From an uncultured Lachnospiraceae bacterium (lineage in GTDB: Bacteria; Bacillota; Clostridia; Lachnospirales; Lachnospiraceae), in NCBI GenBank assembly GCA_902784025.1, contig CACZTF010000303.1:1-16871 (forward strand): DNA of 16,871 nt, in the 5' to 3' direction. Numbering within the stretch: position 1 is the first letter of the stretch; the number at the start of each line of letters is the position of its first letter. The position numbers were made by a program, and so were the translations under genes. Positions 1 through 8,108 of the stretch are shown here, piece by piece. Below the pieces are notes generated by a model. It was not told where the DNA came from. It did no database searches and saw nothing but the letters and a program-made list of their open reading frames with translations.

Positions 1-897
1 AGTCTGGCTGGCAACCTGCCCTATGCTCTCCCCCGTGATAAGCCCTGAGCAGCCTTCCCTTTCGGCAAGTGTCTGGGCTATGCGCATCATGAAACGCCGC
101 ATTATGATAGTCATCTCATCATGAGGACAGTTCTTGTATATCTCAAGCTGGATCTGTGTAAAATCGATAACATAAAGTCTGATCTCACCGGAATAAGATG
201 AAACTATCTTTGCCAGATCCACCACCTTCTGTTTCGCTCTCTCGCTGGTATAAGGAGGCGCATGAAAATAAGCAGCGCAAAGCTTTACACCTCTTTTTGA
301 GACCATATACCCTGCAACAGGAGAGTCTATTCCCCCTGATAGCAGGAGCATGGCACTTCCCGCACTTCCTGCAGGCATTCCTCCCAAGCCTTTTATAGCC
401 TTTGAATAAATGTTGATCACATTCCTGATCTCCACATTTATAAGAACATCCGGCTTATGGACGTCTACCTTCAGATCGGGAAAATGTTCCAAAAGATCAT
501 GCCCCAGTTCTTCGTTTAACTCCATAGAATTAAGAGGATAGTTTTTGCGCGCACGTCTTGACTCTACTTTAAATGTAAAATTCTTGTCCTCGTATTCTTT
601 ATCTATGAAATCAATGACCTTTTGGCTCAGCTCCTCATATCCGTTATCCTCTATCTGGAGCACGGGGCATATCCATACCAGACCAAAAACTTTTTTTAAA
701 GCTTCAAGAGTCTCTTCATGATCAAATTCCGATAGCGCTGAAGCATATATACGCCCCGATTCTTTCGTTACAGTAAAACTTCCCTCTATCTTTTCCAGGG
801 CACGCTCTATGGAAGCCACCAGGGCATCCTCAAACAGATGCCGGTTTTTACCCTTAACTCCTATCTCACCATATTTTAATAAAAAAGCCTTGTACAT
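1..897 (-). CDS. thiI: tRNA 4-thiouridine synthase ThiI (3' end beyond window)
   Basis: The reading frame starts with ATG at 897 and stays open to base 1, giving the first 299 residues; the C-terminus is outside the window. ThiI adenylates U8 of tRNA and inserts sulfur passed on as persulfide from a cysteine desulfurase, forming 4-thiouridine; in some bacteria it also serves thiamine thiazole synthesis. Residues 1 to about 165 fit the N-terminal ferredoxin-like and THUMP RNA-binding domains. The PP-loop ATP-binding motif SGGIDSP is at 187-193, and LITGES followed by IGQVASQT, typical of the family, is at 286-299. An AAGGA ribosome binding site lies 6-7 nt before the ATG. It follows the cysteine desulfurase gene by 17 nt, so sulfur donor and acceptor are probably co-transcribed. 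Whether a C-terminal rhodanese domain exists cannot be seen; Firmicutes ThiI usually lacks it. Confidence 0.95.
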   Translation of the reverse strand, partial: MYKAFLLKYGEIGVKGKNRHLFEDALVASIERALEKIEGSFTVTKESGRIYASALSEFDHEETLEALKKVFGLVWICPVLQIEDNGYEELSQKVIDFIDKEYEDKNFTFKVESRRARKNYPLNSMELNEELGHDLLEHFPDLKVDVHKPDVLINVEIRNVINIYSKAIKGLGGMPAGSAGSAMLLLSGGIDSPVAGYMVSKRGVKLCAAYFHAPPYTSERAKQKVVDLAKIVSSYSGEIRLYVIDFTQIQLEIYKNCPHDEMTIIMRRFMMRIAQTLAEREGCSGLITGESIGQVASQT

Positions 898-914
898 ATT
901 ATGTCCTTAAAAAT

Positions 915-2075
915 TTATTTTCTTACAAACTGCCTCAGGAAAGGCACATGTGTTTTTAATGATTCTATTACCCTGTCCAATTCTTCTTTCTTAGTTTCAT
1001 AGCTGAAGCTGAATCTTATGATGCTGTCAAGCTCCTCTTTAGCTGCTCCCATGGCTGCAAGTGAAAAACTCAGTCCCGGCTTGTTTGATGAGCAGGCAGA
1101 ACCTGATGATACAAACACACCGTCACTTTCCAACTGATGCAGCAATACTTCACTTTTTATCCCTAAAAAAGATGCGCTTACAATATGTGGTGCGGTATAT
1201 GCAGAATCTCCGCAAAAGATCTTTACGTTTTCTATCGATCCAAGCTCCCTGATAAAATGAGACCTCAGATCATATTGTTCTTTTACTCTCTCCTCAAAGC
1301 CTTCATCGTAAATACATTCAAGAGCTTTGGACATGCCTGCGATGCCCGGAACATTTTCAGTACCGGAGCGCATGTTTTTCTGCTGACCGCCACCCACAAG
1401 GAGAGGATCACATTTAACCCCGTCCTTTATATACAAAAACCCCACACCCTTGGGGCCGTGGAATTTATGGGCAGAAGCCGTGACTATATCGGCATTCATG
1501 GCCTTAGGCAGGACCTTCAGCTTGCCAAATGCCTGGACTGCATCCACATGAAAGCATATATCCTTGTTACGGCTCTTAATCAATTTACCCAGTTCTTCTA
1601 CAGGCTGAAGAGCGCCTGTTTCATTATGAACATACATAACAGACACAAGGGTAGTCTCATCGTCAAGAGCATTTTCAAGATCACTCGGAGATATGAGTCC
1701 TTTTTCGTCAGGATCAAGATAAGTTACCCTAAAGCCCTCATCTTCCAGTTTGAGAAAAGGTTCCCTCACGCTTGGATGCTCAAGCTTTGTGGTGATGATA
1801 TGCATACCGGCTCTTTTTTTTCTGCGGGCAGTACCGATTATAGCAGTATTGTTTCCTTCAGTTGCACCTGAAGTAAAAAAGATCTCCTTCTCCTGAACTT
1901 TAAGAAGAGCTGCTATCCTGCCCACAGCCTCTTTAAGTACCGCCTCGGCTTCAATTCCCTTCATATGTTTTGAAGAAGGATTGCCGAAAACATTCTTCAT
2001 GGTCTCACAAACAGTCCCGGAAACCTCATCCAGCGGTCTTGTGGTAGCTGCGTTGTCCAAATAAATCATATCCAT
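915..2075 (-). CDS. Cysteine desulfurase, NifS/IscS family, paired with ThiI
   Basis: This is a 386-residue PLP-dependent enzyme that converts cysteine to alanine and carries the sulfur as an active-site persulfide. The start MIYLDNAATT is the family hallmark. Visible elements are His100 in a LEHPSV context, Asn151 in HNETG, the PLP-contacting DAVQ at 178-181, the PLP lysine in SAHKFHGPKG (Lys204), the RSGTEN motif at 236-241, and the catalytic cysteine in the SSGSACSS loop (Cys328). Length is normal for the family. It lies 42 nt after rsmE and 17 nt before thiI. In Bacillus the equivalent neighbour NifZ is a dedicated sulfur donor for ThiI, so that role is inferred here, rather than general Fe-S assembly: no iscU/sufU gene is adjacent. 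Two in-frame ATGs (2075 and 2069) have no strong ribosome binding site, so the start is uncertain by two codons. Confidence 0.94.
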   Translation of the reverse strand: MDMIYLDNAATTRPLDEVSGTVCETMKNVFGNPSSKHMKGIEAEAVLKEAVGRIAALLKVQEKEIFFTSGATEGNNTAIIGTARRKKRAGMHIITTKLEHPSVREPFLKLEDEGFRVTYLDPDEKGLISPSDLENALDDETTLVSVMYVHNETGALQPVEELGKLIKSRNKDICFHVDAVQAFGKLKVLPKAMNADIVTASAHKFHGPKGVGFLYIKDGVKCDPLLVGGGQQKNMRSGTENVPGIAGMSKALECIYDEGFEERVKEQYDLRSHFIRELGSIENVKIFCGDSAYTAPHIVSASFLGIKSEVLLHQLESDGVFVSSGSACSSNKPGLSFSLAAMGAAKEELDSIIRFSFSYETKKEELDRVIESLKTHVPFLRQFVRK

Positions 2076-2117
2076 AAAAATCTAACTGATCCCTGTCTTG
2101 TTTTTTTCATATATCTT

Positions 2118-2861
2118 TTAACTATCTTCTTCATGTAAGTACCCCATCACTGAAAGCACATACATGGCTGCCGTCTCCGTGCGAAGTATACGCTTCCCAA
2201 GGGTTATCACATTTGCCCCTGCATCTCCGGCAAGACGTATCTCCCCATCGGAAAATCCGCCCTCAGGCCCTATGAACAAAGCCACCCTTTCACCGGACTT
2301 AATACGACCGAAAACCTCTCTGGTGTATCCGAAGCCTTCCGCACATTCATAAGGCAGGATAAAGTGATCGTATCCGGCCGCAGCATCTATTGCCTCATCA
2401 AATGTAACAGGCTCCCCCACATGGCATACACGCCCCCTTCTGCTCTGTTCGGAAGCATTCAGAGCTATCTTTTCCCATCTTTCATGCCTGGTCTTTTTCT
2501 TTTTTTCATCCAGCTTTACTATGCTTCTTGAGGTCATCACCGGAATGATACCGGACGCCCCAAGCTCCGTACACTTCTGTATTATGAGTTCAAGCTTGTC
2601 GCCCTTTGGAATCCCCTGAAAAATATCTATTGCTACCGGAAGCTCAGTATCTGCCTGTATACTATCCATTATGGTGCAGACCACCCTGTCATCTTCATAG
2701 CCCTTTATCTTACAAACATAAGAAATGCTTCCCCCCGTCTTAATAAGTATTGTCTCTCCTGCCGGGAGCCGCAGCACGTTTTTTATATGATGAAGATTAT
2801 CTCCGGAAAGTAGTATTTCGCCTTCTCCTATATAAGATCTGTCTGTGAAGAAAACTCTCAT
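2118..2861 (-). CDS. rsmE: 16S rRNA (uracil1498-N3)-methyltransferase RsmE
   Basis: This is a 247-residue SPOUT-class methyltransferase, known in the family to methylate N3 of U1498 in helix 44 of 16S rRNA using SAM. The N-terminal PUA-like RNA-binding region covers about 1-70. The catalytic SPOUT domain follows, with KGDKLELIIQKCTELG at 86-101, NASEQSRRG at 135-143, the trefoil-knot SAM loop IGPEGGFS at 197-204, and LGKRILRTETA at 221-231. Length is typical. The ATG overlaps the prmA stop by 4 nt (ATGA), which indicates translational coupling. The prmA-rsmE pair is common in Firmicutes and links modification of ribosomal protein and rRNA. Confidence 0.96.
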   Translation of the reverse strand: MRVFFTDRSYIGEGEILLSGDNLHHIKNVLRLPAGETILIKTGGSISYVCKIKGYEDDRVVCTIMDSIQADTELPVAIDIFQGIPKGDKLELIIQKCTELGASGIIPVMTSRSIVKLDEKKKKTRHERWEKIALNASEQSRRGRVCHVGEPVTFDEAIDAAAGYDHFILPYECAEGFGYTREVFGRIKSGERVALFIGPEGGFSDGEIRLAGDAGANVITLGKRILRTETAAMYVLSVMGYLHEEDS

Positions 2862-3832
2862 ATATCATTTCCCTTCTTCCGTGACACTATAGCCATCCAC
2901 TCTCCGTCATATAAGGTTTCAATTATATCCAATCTGTCGTTTTTTTCAACAGCCTTTTTAACCTGATCCTCTTTTTCAAGAAGTATGCCGGAATATATTA
3001 GATAAGCCCCAGGCTTCATATGCTTATCCACAGACTCACTCAGGGGCACCAGAACCTCAGGAAGTATATTTGCAAGGACAATATCATATTTCTCAAATCC
3101 GCACTCAGCTTTAAATGCTTCATCCGTCACGATATTTCCCCTGACAAAGCTTACGTCTCCCTTGTCGCCTTCAGCGTTTTCCCTGTAATTTTCTTCAGAG
3201 GCGATAATAGCCATCTTATCCAGATCCGTACCAAGACATGTACCCGCTCCGTACATTTTGGCGACTATGGTAAGTATACCGCTGCCACAGCCTATATCAA
3301 GCACACTGTCACCGGGTTTCAGATATTTTTGTATCCCTGTTATACATAGCCTGGTAGTCTCATGTCCCCCTGTACCGAATGCCGTACCGGGATCTAAGCT
3401 CAGCACCTTCTTGCCTTCCATCTCCGGTGTCACATCTTCCCAGGATGGCTTTATAAAAAGATCGTTTATCTGAATGGTATGCCAGTGTTTTTTCCAGTTA
3501 TGGGCCCAGTCGTCATTGTCCAGCCTTCCTTCCGAAAACTCAAAACTGTAAGCCGGGTAATCCTCCTTAAGCTCGTTTACGGCCTGAGCAACATTCGCCA
3601 TGAGCTCATCCTTGTCCGGAGCATCCTCATCTATATAAAATGTGACACAAGCCACACCATCATCCTCCGGTTCATCCGGAAGTATCTCCGTAAAAACCCC
3701 GTCCAGCTCCTCCGGCGGCACAGGCACCTTATCCTTTATCTCAACTGAAGTGATGCCGTGATCAAACAAAACCGACGCCACGATATCCTCCGCCTCAGTA
3801 GAAGTCACTATCTCATATTTAATCCAAGCCAT
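2858..3832 (-). CDS. prmA: Ribosomal protein L11 methyltransferase PrmA
   Basis: This 324-residue Rossmann-fold SAM-dependent methyltransferase trimethylates lysines and the N-terminus of ribosomal protein L11. The N-terminal L11-recognition domain covers about 1-100. The diagnostic DWAHNWKKHW is at 108-117 and DPGTAFGTGGHETTRL at 147-162. The SAM-binding motif I VLDIGCGSG is at 177-185, and the catalytic-region ANILPEVL is at 254-261. A GGAG ribosome binding site lies 7 nt before the ATG. It is the first gene of the run prmA-rsmE-cysteine desulfurase-thiI. The 73-nt gap to the upstream aminopeptidase gene shows no convincing promoter or terminator, so read-through from that gene is possible. 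Confidence 0.96.
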   Translation of the reverse strand: MAWIKYEIVTSTEAEDIVASVLFDHGITSVEIKDKVPVPPEELDGVFTEILPDEPEDDGVACVTFYIDEDAPDKDELMANVAQAVNELKEDYPAYSFEFSEGRLDNDDWAHNWKKHWHTIQINDLFIKPSWEDVTPEMEGKKVLSLDPGTAFGTGGHETTRLCITGIQKYLKPGDSVLDIGCGSGILTIVAKMYGAGTCLGTDLDKMAIIASEENYRENAEGDKGDVSFVRGNIVTDEAFKAECGFEKYDIVLANILPEVLVPLSESVDKHMKPGAYLIYSGILLEKEDQVKKAVEKNDRLDIIETLYDGEWMAIVSRKKGNDI

Positions 3833-3905
3833 AGTGTTCTCCGCTTTTTATTGTTATTAACTGAATATGTTTCCGGTCTCCCTCGATATATACGATCGTC
3901 CTTTG

Positions 3906-5306
3906 TTACGCATCCTTCAAAAACGCCTTATAACAATTAAGCGCTTCGTAGAGATCCACTTTGCTTATGATCTCCGCCGGAGCGTGCATGTTCAATACTG
4001 CAACTCCGCTGTCAATAACCTGCATACCGTAAGTAGCAAGAATATAAGCAATGGTTCCTCCGCCGCCTACATCCACTTTGCCAAGTTCCGCCGTCTGGAA
4101 GCTTACATGATTCTTATCCATGATCTTTCTGAGCTCCCCAAGATATTCCGCAGAAGCGTCATTCGACATACTCTTACCCCTGGCACCTGTAAACTTGTTA
4201 AACACTACGCCGTGTCCCAGATAAGCTACATTTTTCGCCTCAAAAAATGAAGGATAGTTGGGATCAAAGGCGCTGGACACATCCGACGAAAGCATCTTTG
4301 AATTAGTAAGACAACGGCGAAGCGCCAGTTCTGAATACTGTCCTGTCCTGTCCATGACCTCTGCTACGGTATTCTCAAAGAAACGTGAGGTCATCCCCGT
4401 AGCACCCACACTTCCGATCTCTTCCTTATCCACAAGGATACATACGCCCGTCTTCTTAAGTTTATCCGATTCCAAATGTGCTATCAGGGAAGGATATGAA
4501 CATACCCTGTCATCATGGCCGTACCCCATGATCATGCTTTGATCAAAACCGCAGTCCCTGGCGGGGCCCGCAGGAACTATCTCAAGCTCTGCAGAGATAA
4601 AATCCTCTTCCCCAAATCCGTATTTTTTCTTTAAGATATCAAGGATGTTCTTCTTTACAAGCTCTTTTGTTTTATCATCCTCTTTTCCGGGTGTCTTTCT
4701 TGCAGGCATGCTTCCTACCAGAAGGTTAAGGTCTTCTCCCTCCACCACATGCTCTCCGTCTTTCTTCAGCTGCTGCTCTGCAAGATGCACCAGGATATCG
4801 GTAACACAAAAAACCGGATCCTCCGGATTTTCACCAATATTTACCTCTATGATCTTGCCGGTCTTTAGGACAACCACACCGTGGAGTGCCATCTCTCTGG
4901 CCACCCACTGATACTTCTTTATACCGCCATAATAATGGGTATCAAGAAGCACCAGGTCATTATCCTCGTAAAGGGGATTCTGCTTCACATCCATCCTGGG
5001 AGAATCTACATGGGCACCAAGGATGTTCAGACCCTCCTCCATGGGTTGTGATCCGATATTAAATAGCAGAAGAGCTTTTTTCATGTTTACGGCGTATACC
5101 TTGTCGCAATTTTTGAGTTTCTTCTTTCCTGCAATGATATCATCCAGATTTTTATATCCTTTGTCCTCTGCCTTTTTTACTGCATCAGTGATACATTCAC
5201 GCTCCGTCTTACAGTCTGATATAAATTTTCTGTATTCTTCCGCAAATGCAAATATCTTTTTTTTCTGTGATTCCGGGTATTTCTCCCATGCGTTTTTTGT
5301 ATTCAT
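3906..5306 (-). CDS. M18-family aminopeptidase
   Basis: This 466-residue di-zinc aminopeptidase of peptidase family M18 (aspartyl aminopeptidase / aminopeptidase I clan MH) is expected to be cytosolic and to remove N-terminal residues from peptides. The metal and catalytic residues of the family are all visible: His99 in GAHVDSPRMD, the bridging Asp in GYGHDDR (265/266), the Glu pair in DKEEIGSVG (295/296), Asp342 in SSDVSSAFDP, and His441 in NMHAP. The long insert at about 200-245 between the catalytic halves is the usual M18 dimerisation region. An AAGGAG ribosome binding site at 5314-5319 lies 7 nt before the ATG. A -35/-10 pair sits in the gap after scpB, so it is probably transcribed independently. 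Substrate preference cannot be read from the sequence. Confidence 0.93.
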   Translation of the reverse strand: MNTKNAWEKYPESQKKKIFAFAEEYRKFISDCKTERECITDAVKKAEDKGYKNLDDIIAGKKKLKNCDKVYAVNMKKALLLFNIGSQPMEEGLNILGAHVDSPRMDVKQNPLYEDNDLVLLDTHYYGGIKKYQWVAREMALHGVVVLKTGKIIEVNIGENPEDPVFCVTDILVHLAEQQLKKDGEHVVEGEDLNLLVGSMPARKTPGKEDDKTKELVKKNILDILKKKYGFGEEDFISAELEIVPAGPARDCGFDQSMIMGYGHDDRVCSYPSLIAHLESDKLKKTGVCILVDKEEIGSVGATGMTSRFFENTVAEVMDRTGQYSELALRRCLTNSKMLSSDVSSAFDPNYPSFFEAKNVAYLGHGVVFNKFTGARGKSMSNDASAEYLGELRKIMDKNHVSFQTAELGKVDVGGGGTIAYILATYGMQVIDSGVAVLNMHAPAEIISKVDLYEALNCYKAFLKDA

Positions 5307-5329
5307 AGCTGGTCTCCTTAATTAATTCT

Positions 5330-5360
5330 GTTATATGATGGTGCAGAAAAAGTTTGTCAA
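5330..5360 (-). promoter_or_regulatory. Probable sigma-A promoter for the M18 aminopeptidase
   Basis: On the minus strand a perfect TTGACA (5360-5355) is followed by TATAAC (5335-5330). The 19-nt spacer is longer than ideal; a poorer -10 at 17 nt also exists. It lies in the 84-nt gap between the scpB stop and the aminopeptidase start, upstream of the AAGGAG ribosome binding site. Assignment is from consensus match and position only. Confidence 0.5.
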
Positions 5361-5390
5361 CAGGTCAGTCCCCATTTTAAACGGCTTGAT

Positions 5391-6008
5391 CTACACTCCT
5401 ATGTTTTCTTCATCTTCTGCTTTTTCGGCAGGCTCCTCTCCGGGTACTTCATTCTCCACCTCAAGCCTCATCTGTCCCAAAAGATCGTCAGAAACATCCG
5501 GTAGGTCATCAAGGCTGCTGAGATTAAATCTACGCAGGAAATCATCTGTAGTTGAGAACAAAAAAGGCCTTCCGGGAGCATCAAGTCTTCCGGATTCGGC
5601 GATAAGCCCGAATTCCACCAGTCTGTTAATAGAATTTGAACAGCTCACACCTCTGATATATTCTATCTGTGACCGGGTCACCGGTTGTTTATAGGCCACT
5701 ATAGAAAGCGTTTCAAGCATGGCATCTGAAAAAACGTATTTTGTTTCCTTTGCCATCACATTACACAATACATCATAATAATCTCTTTTGGTAGCGAGTT
5801 CATACCCGTCATTTATCCTGTTTATACAGAGGCCTCTGTTCTCAGAAATGAGATCGTCCTGTAAAGAAGTAATTGCTGCCTGTACAGCTTCTGTTTTAAC
5901 ACCGATCCCCATTGCCATAGCTTCAGCACTAAGAGGCTCACCAAAGGCGTAAAGCATAGCTTCTATCGCACCTTTAATATAATCTTTATTTTTCCTGTTA
6001 TCTGACAT
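5391..6008 (-). CDS. scpB: Segregation and condensation protein ScpB
   Basis: This 205-residue protein is the winged-helix (KITE) partner that binds the kleisin ScpA in the bacterial SMC-ScpAB condensin, which organises and segregates the chromosome. Two winged-helix domains are visible, about 8-85 and 95-162. The family signature begins at LSIVAYKQPVTRSQIE (101-116), continues with RGVSCSNSINRL (119-130), and ends with GRLDAPGRPFLFSTT (140-154). Residues 171-205 form an acidic, probably disordered tail, as is common in Firmicutes ScpB. It follows scpA by 71 nt. An AGGGAAG-like ribosome binding site precedes the ATG. I see no clear promoter in the gap, so co-transcription with scpA is assumed. 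Confidence 0.95.
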   Translation of the reverse strand: MSDNRKNKDYIKGAIEAMLYAFGEPLSAEAMAMGIGVKTEAVQAAITSLQDDLISENRGLCINRINDGYELATKRDYYDVLCNVMAKETKYVFSDAMLETLSIVAYKQPVTRSQIEYIRGVSCSNSINRLVEFGLIAESGRLDAPGRPFLFSTTDDFLRRFNLSSLDDLPDVSDDLLGQMRLEVENEVPGEEPAEKAEDEENIGV

Positions 6009-6079
6009 ATTGCTTCCCTGTTAGTTAATTATATAATTTAATATGCTACAACAATTCATTACTATTCAGGATGATATAA

Positions 6080-6868
6080 TCATTGCAAAAACTCACCTGA
6101 ATCTCCAAAACCTTCAGGATCTTTCAGAACAGTTATATCTATACGTGTTCCAACCCCTTCCTGAAACACACTCACAAATCCTCCCCGCATCATTTCAAGA
6201 AGTACCAGAAAAGTAACTATTTCTGATAATATACCGCCCTCTTTTTCCAAAAGGTTATTAAATGTAAGTTTCTTCCCTTTCTTTAAGATCTTTTTTATCC
6301 CCTGCACTCTTACGGCAACATCGACTTTTTCTGCTTCTATGGTACCGAAACGGCTTCTGACAGGATCTTTTCTGTCCGCTGCCCTTCTCAAAGCATCGGC
6401 AAAAGCTCTGTTTAATACATTTACATCCATTCCGTACATCAGCATATCCAAATCCGGTGCCGGTTTATATTTCAAAACATCAGCAGGAATATCTTCATAC
6501 CCGAAAAATCTTTTTCTGCCAGACTCTTCATTTATCCTTAACTTACCGGAGAGATATTTTATCATCTTTAATTCCAGCAATCGTCTGGACAGCTCCTCCT
6601 TTAAAAGCTCCGGATCTGTTTCATCCTCTTCAAGCTTAGGTTTGGGTAAAAGCATTTTAGACTTTATCATCAGTAACTGTGCTGCCATGACTAAAAATTC
6701 ACTTGCAATATCCAAGTCGTTTTTAGCCATTTCCCTGACATATGCCACATACTGATCTGTGATCTCAGCGATAGGTATATCATAAATATCCAGTTTGTTT
6801 TTTTCTACTAAATGAAGCAGCAGATCTAAAGGACCTTCAAAAACTTCTAATTTAAACTTTAATTCCAT
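6080..6868 (-). CDS. scpA: Segregation and condensation protein ScpA (kleisin)
   Basis: This 262-residue kleisin bridges the SMC heads in the condensin complex and recruits ScpB. The N-terminal motif FEGPLDLLLHLVEKNKLDIYD (from residue 10) followed by PIAEITDQY is the classic ScpA start. EFLVMAAQLLMIKSKMLLP at 57-75 is the conserved helix that packs on the SMC neck. The C-terminal winged helix, containing VTFLVLLEMM, lies at about 200-255 and would contact the other SMC head. Length is normal. The ATG at 6868 is the only start that preserves the conserved N-terminus; its ribosome binding site is weak. It is divergent from the 6S-like RNA gene, whose promoter lies about 125 bp upstream. No convincing minus-strand promoter was found in this gap. 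Confidence 0.96.
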   Translation of the reverse strand: MELKFKLEVFEGPLDLLLHLVEKNKLDIYDIPIAEITDQYVAYVREMAKNDLDIASEFLVMAAQLLMIKSKMLLPKPKLEEDETDPELLKEELSRRLLELKMIKYLSGKLRINEESGRKRFFGYEDIPADVLKYKPAPDLDMLMYGMDVNVLNRAFADALRRAADRKDPVRSRFGTIEAEKVDVAVRVQGIKKILKKGKKLTFNNLLEKEGGILSEIVTFLVLLEMMRGGFVSVFQEGVGTRIDITVLKDPEGFGDSGEFLQ

Positions 6869-6991
6869 ATGTATTATTCTCAGTTTTTATTTGATCATCA
6901 GCCATCTGTATTAGTAAAACACCGGTTCTGTCAGACCTCTGAAGTGGTACAAGATCATACAAAAAAACGATCGGAAATACGAAACATTTTT

Positions 6992-7020
6992 TTGACACAA
7001 ATGCGGTTTCATAGTATAAT
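6992..7020 (+). promoter_or_regulatory. Consensus sigma-A promoter of the 6S-like RNA
   Basis: A perfect -35 TTGACA (6992-6997) and a perfect -10 TATAAT (7015-7020) are separated by exactly 17 nt on the plus strand. This predicts a start at about 7026-7028, right where the 5' strand of the RNA closing stem begins. It is the only 6/6 plus 6/6 promoter I found in the window, as expected for an abundant stable RNA. Confidence 0.88.
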
Positions 7021-7026
7021 ATAAGC

Positions 7027-7208
7027 AAATCTGGAATGTACGCCGGTTCGCATATTTTGATCCGACATATTTGATACGGGACACCTATATCGAACACTTG
7101 GATGTCAGGCCGCCTTGTAGCGGAAGACTGATGACTGCTCTGCGGAGACCCACCTGGCCGTTTGCCGGGAGTCATAGTTGCGAACAACGGCATTCCGGAT
7201 CTTTTTTT
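7027..7208 (+). ncRNA. ssrS: Probable 6S RNA (rod-shaped RNA polymerase regulator)
   Basis: 6S RNA mimics an open promoter, binds the sigma-A RNA polymerase holoenzyme and lowers transcription in slow growth. Here a perfect promoter precedes about 182 nt with no supported ORF. The ends pair into one long stem: 7029-7038 pairs with 7191-7200 (10 pairs), and 7043-7051 pairs with 7180-7190, with a 2-nt bulge at 7186-7187 and unpaired bases at 7039-7042. Inside is a mostly unpaired region consistent with a central bubble; its 3' side holds the hairpin 7153-7158/7164-7169. An apical arm (7104-7107/7132-7135) contains hairpin 7110-7113/7120-7123. The 3' end runs into seven T's (7202-7208), giving an intrinsic terminator. 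Size, closing stem and bubble match Firmicutes 6S RNA. A different structured RNA cannot be excluded without a covariance search. Confidence 0.73.
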
Positions 7209-8100
7209 ATTTCTTTTTATTATTTACGTTATCCTCAAGGATCTTTACGATCTTCCACTGTGATATACGCATCCATTTCGGCAATACTATCCAGCCCTTA
7301 TCAATAAAAGTATTAAACTCTGCTCCTATAAACAGTATTATGAATATAGCAAAAAGCCAGAAAAGTGTAAATATAACATTTGCGATACTTCCGTACATAT
7401 AATTAAATTGCGGCGAAAATGAAACTATGAGCGAAAAAATCCATGAAAACAATAACGTTCCTACAGTTGCTATAACACCTCCCGGCAATGCTCCCCAAAA
7501 ACTGCCTTTACGATTAGGTATATAAATGTACATTGCCGTAAACAGCGTGATCAGTACGGCAGGCATTATCAATAATCTCCAAAAAACAATGTGATGCAGA
7601 ACAGTCGCAAGTCCCGGAAAAACCGGCTCAATATCTCTTATCAAAACAGACCCGTATACATACATAATGACCAGAAGAACGATAACGAACATAAATAAAA
7701 ATGTATATGCTGTAGATTTCAGTCTCCTGATCACCCAGGCCCTTTGGACTTTTACTCCGTAAATAGTATCAAAAGCCTTCATTATAGCCATAAAGCCCTG
7801 ACCGGCAGTGTAAACTGTAAATATGATCGAAAAAGATGTGATCAAAAAAGACCTTTTTTTAAAAACATCACTTACAAGACCATTTATCAGTCCTGTCGTC
7901 TGTCCGGGAGCCGATGCATTTATGATCTTCAAAAGATCATCAACCTGAACAGGAAAAAGCGTCAGGATATTCAAAAGTATAAGCATAAAAGGCAAAAAAC
8001 AGGTCACAAGAAAAAAAACAGAAGCCGCTGCATAGTATATGCAGTTATCTTCAAAGAATTTGTTAAACATTTTCCTTATACTTGGATCTATTTTCGGCAT
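7207..8100 (-). CDS. YihY/virulence factor BrkB family membrane protein
   Basis: This 297-residue polytopic inner-membrane protein belongs to the YihY/BrkB family. Some members were once misannotated as ribonuclease BN, and the transport or envelope role remains poorly defined. About six membrane segments are visible, near residues 21-48, 85-108, 131-153, 170-190, 202-228 and 238-260. Family features include the TM1 region YYAAASVFFLVTCFLPF, the loop YIYIPNRKGSFWGALPGG at 191-208, and the last segment ending IGAEFN. The C-terminus is short and lysine-rich. It starts 8 nt after the sigma-like gene stop, with only a weak AAAGG site. Its stop codon (7209-7207) lies in the T-tract of the convergent 6S-like RNA, so the two genes meet end to end. 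No terminator of its own is visible. Confidence 0.87.
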   Translation of the reverse strand: MPKIDPSIRKMFNKFFEDNCIYYAAASVFFLVTCFLPFMLILLNILTLFPVQVDDLLKIINASAPGQTTGLINGLVSDVFKKRSFLITSFSIIFTVYTAGQGFMAIMKAFDTIYGVKVQRAWVIRRLKSTAYTFLFMFVIVLLVIMYVYGSVLIRDIEPVFPGLATVLHHIVFWRLLIMPAVLITLFTAMYIYIPNRKGSFWGALPGGVIATVGTLLFSWIFSLIVSFSPQFNYMYGSIANVIFTLFWLFAIFIILFIGAEFNTFIDKGWIVLPKWMRISQWKIVKILEDNVNNKKK

Positions 8101-8108
8101 TTATTTTT

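Noticed and set aside
198..398. Plus-strand 66-codon ORF
   Set aside because: It lies opposite thiI, which has intact ThiI motifs; shadow frame.
1185..1871. Plus-strand 228-codon ORF opposite the cysteine desulfurase gene
   Set aside because: It is a mirror reading of a fully conserved enzyme; no ribosome binding site or recognisable domain.
6852..7193. Minus-strand 113-codon ORF antisense to the 6S-like RNA
   Set aside because: Its composition is unlike a protein, it runs through the structured RNA and the scpA start, and it has no ribosome binding site or family resemblance.
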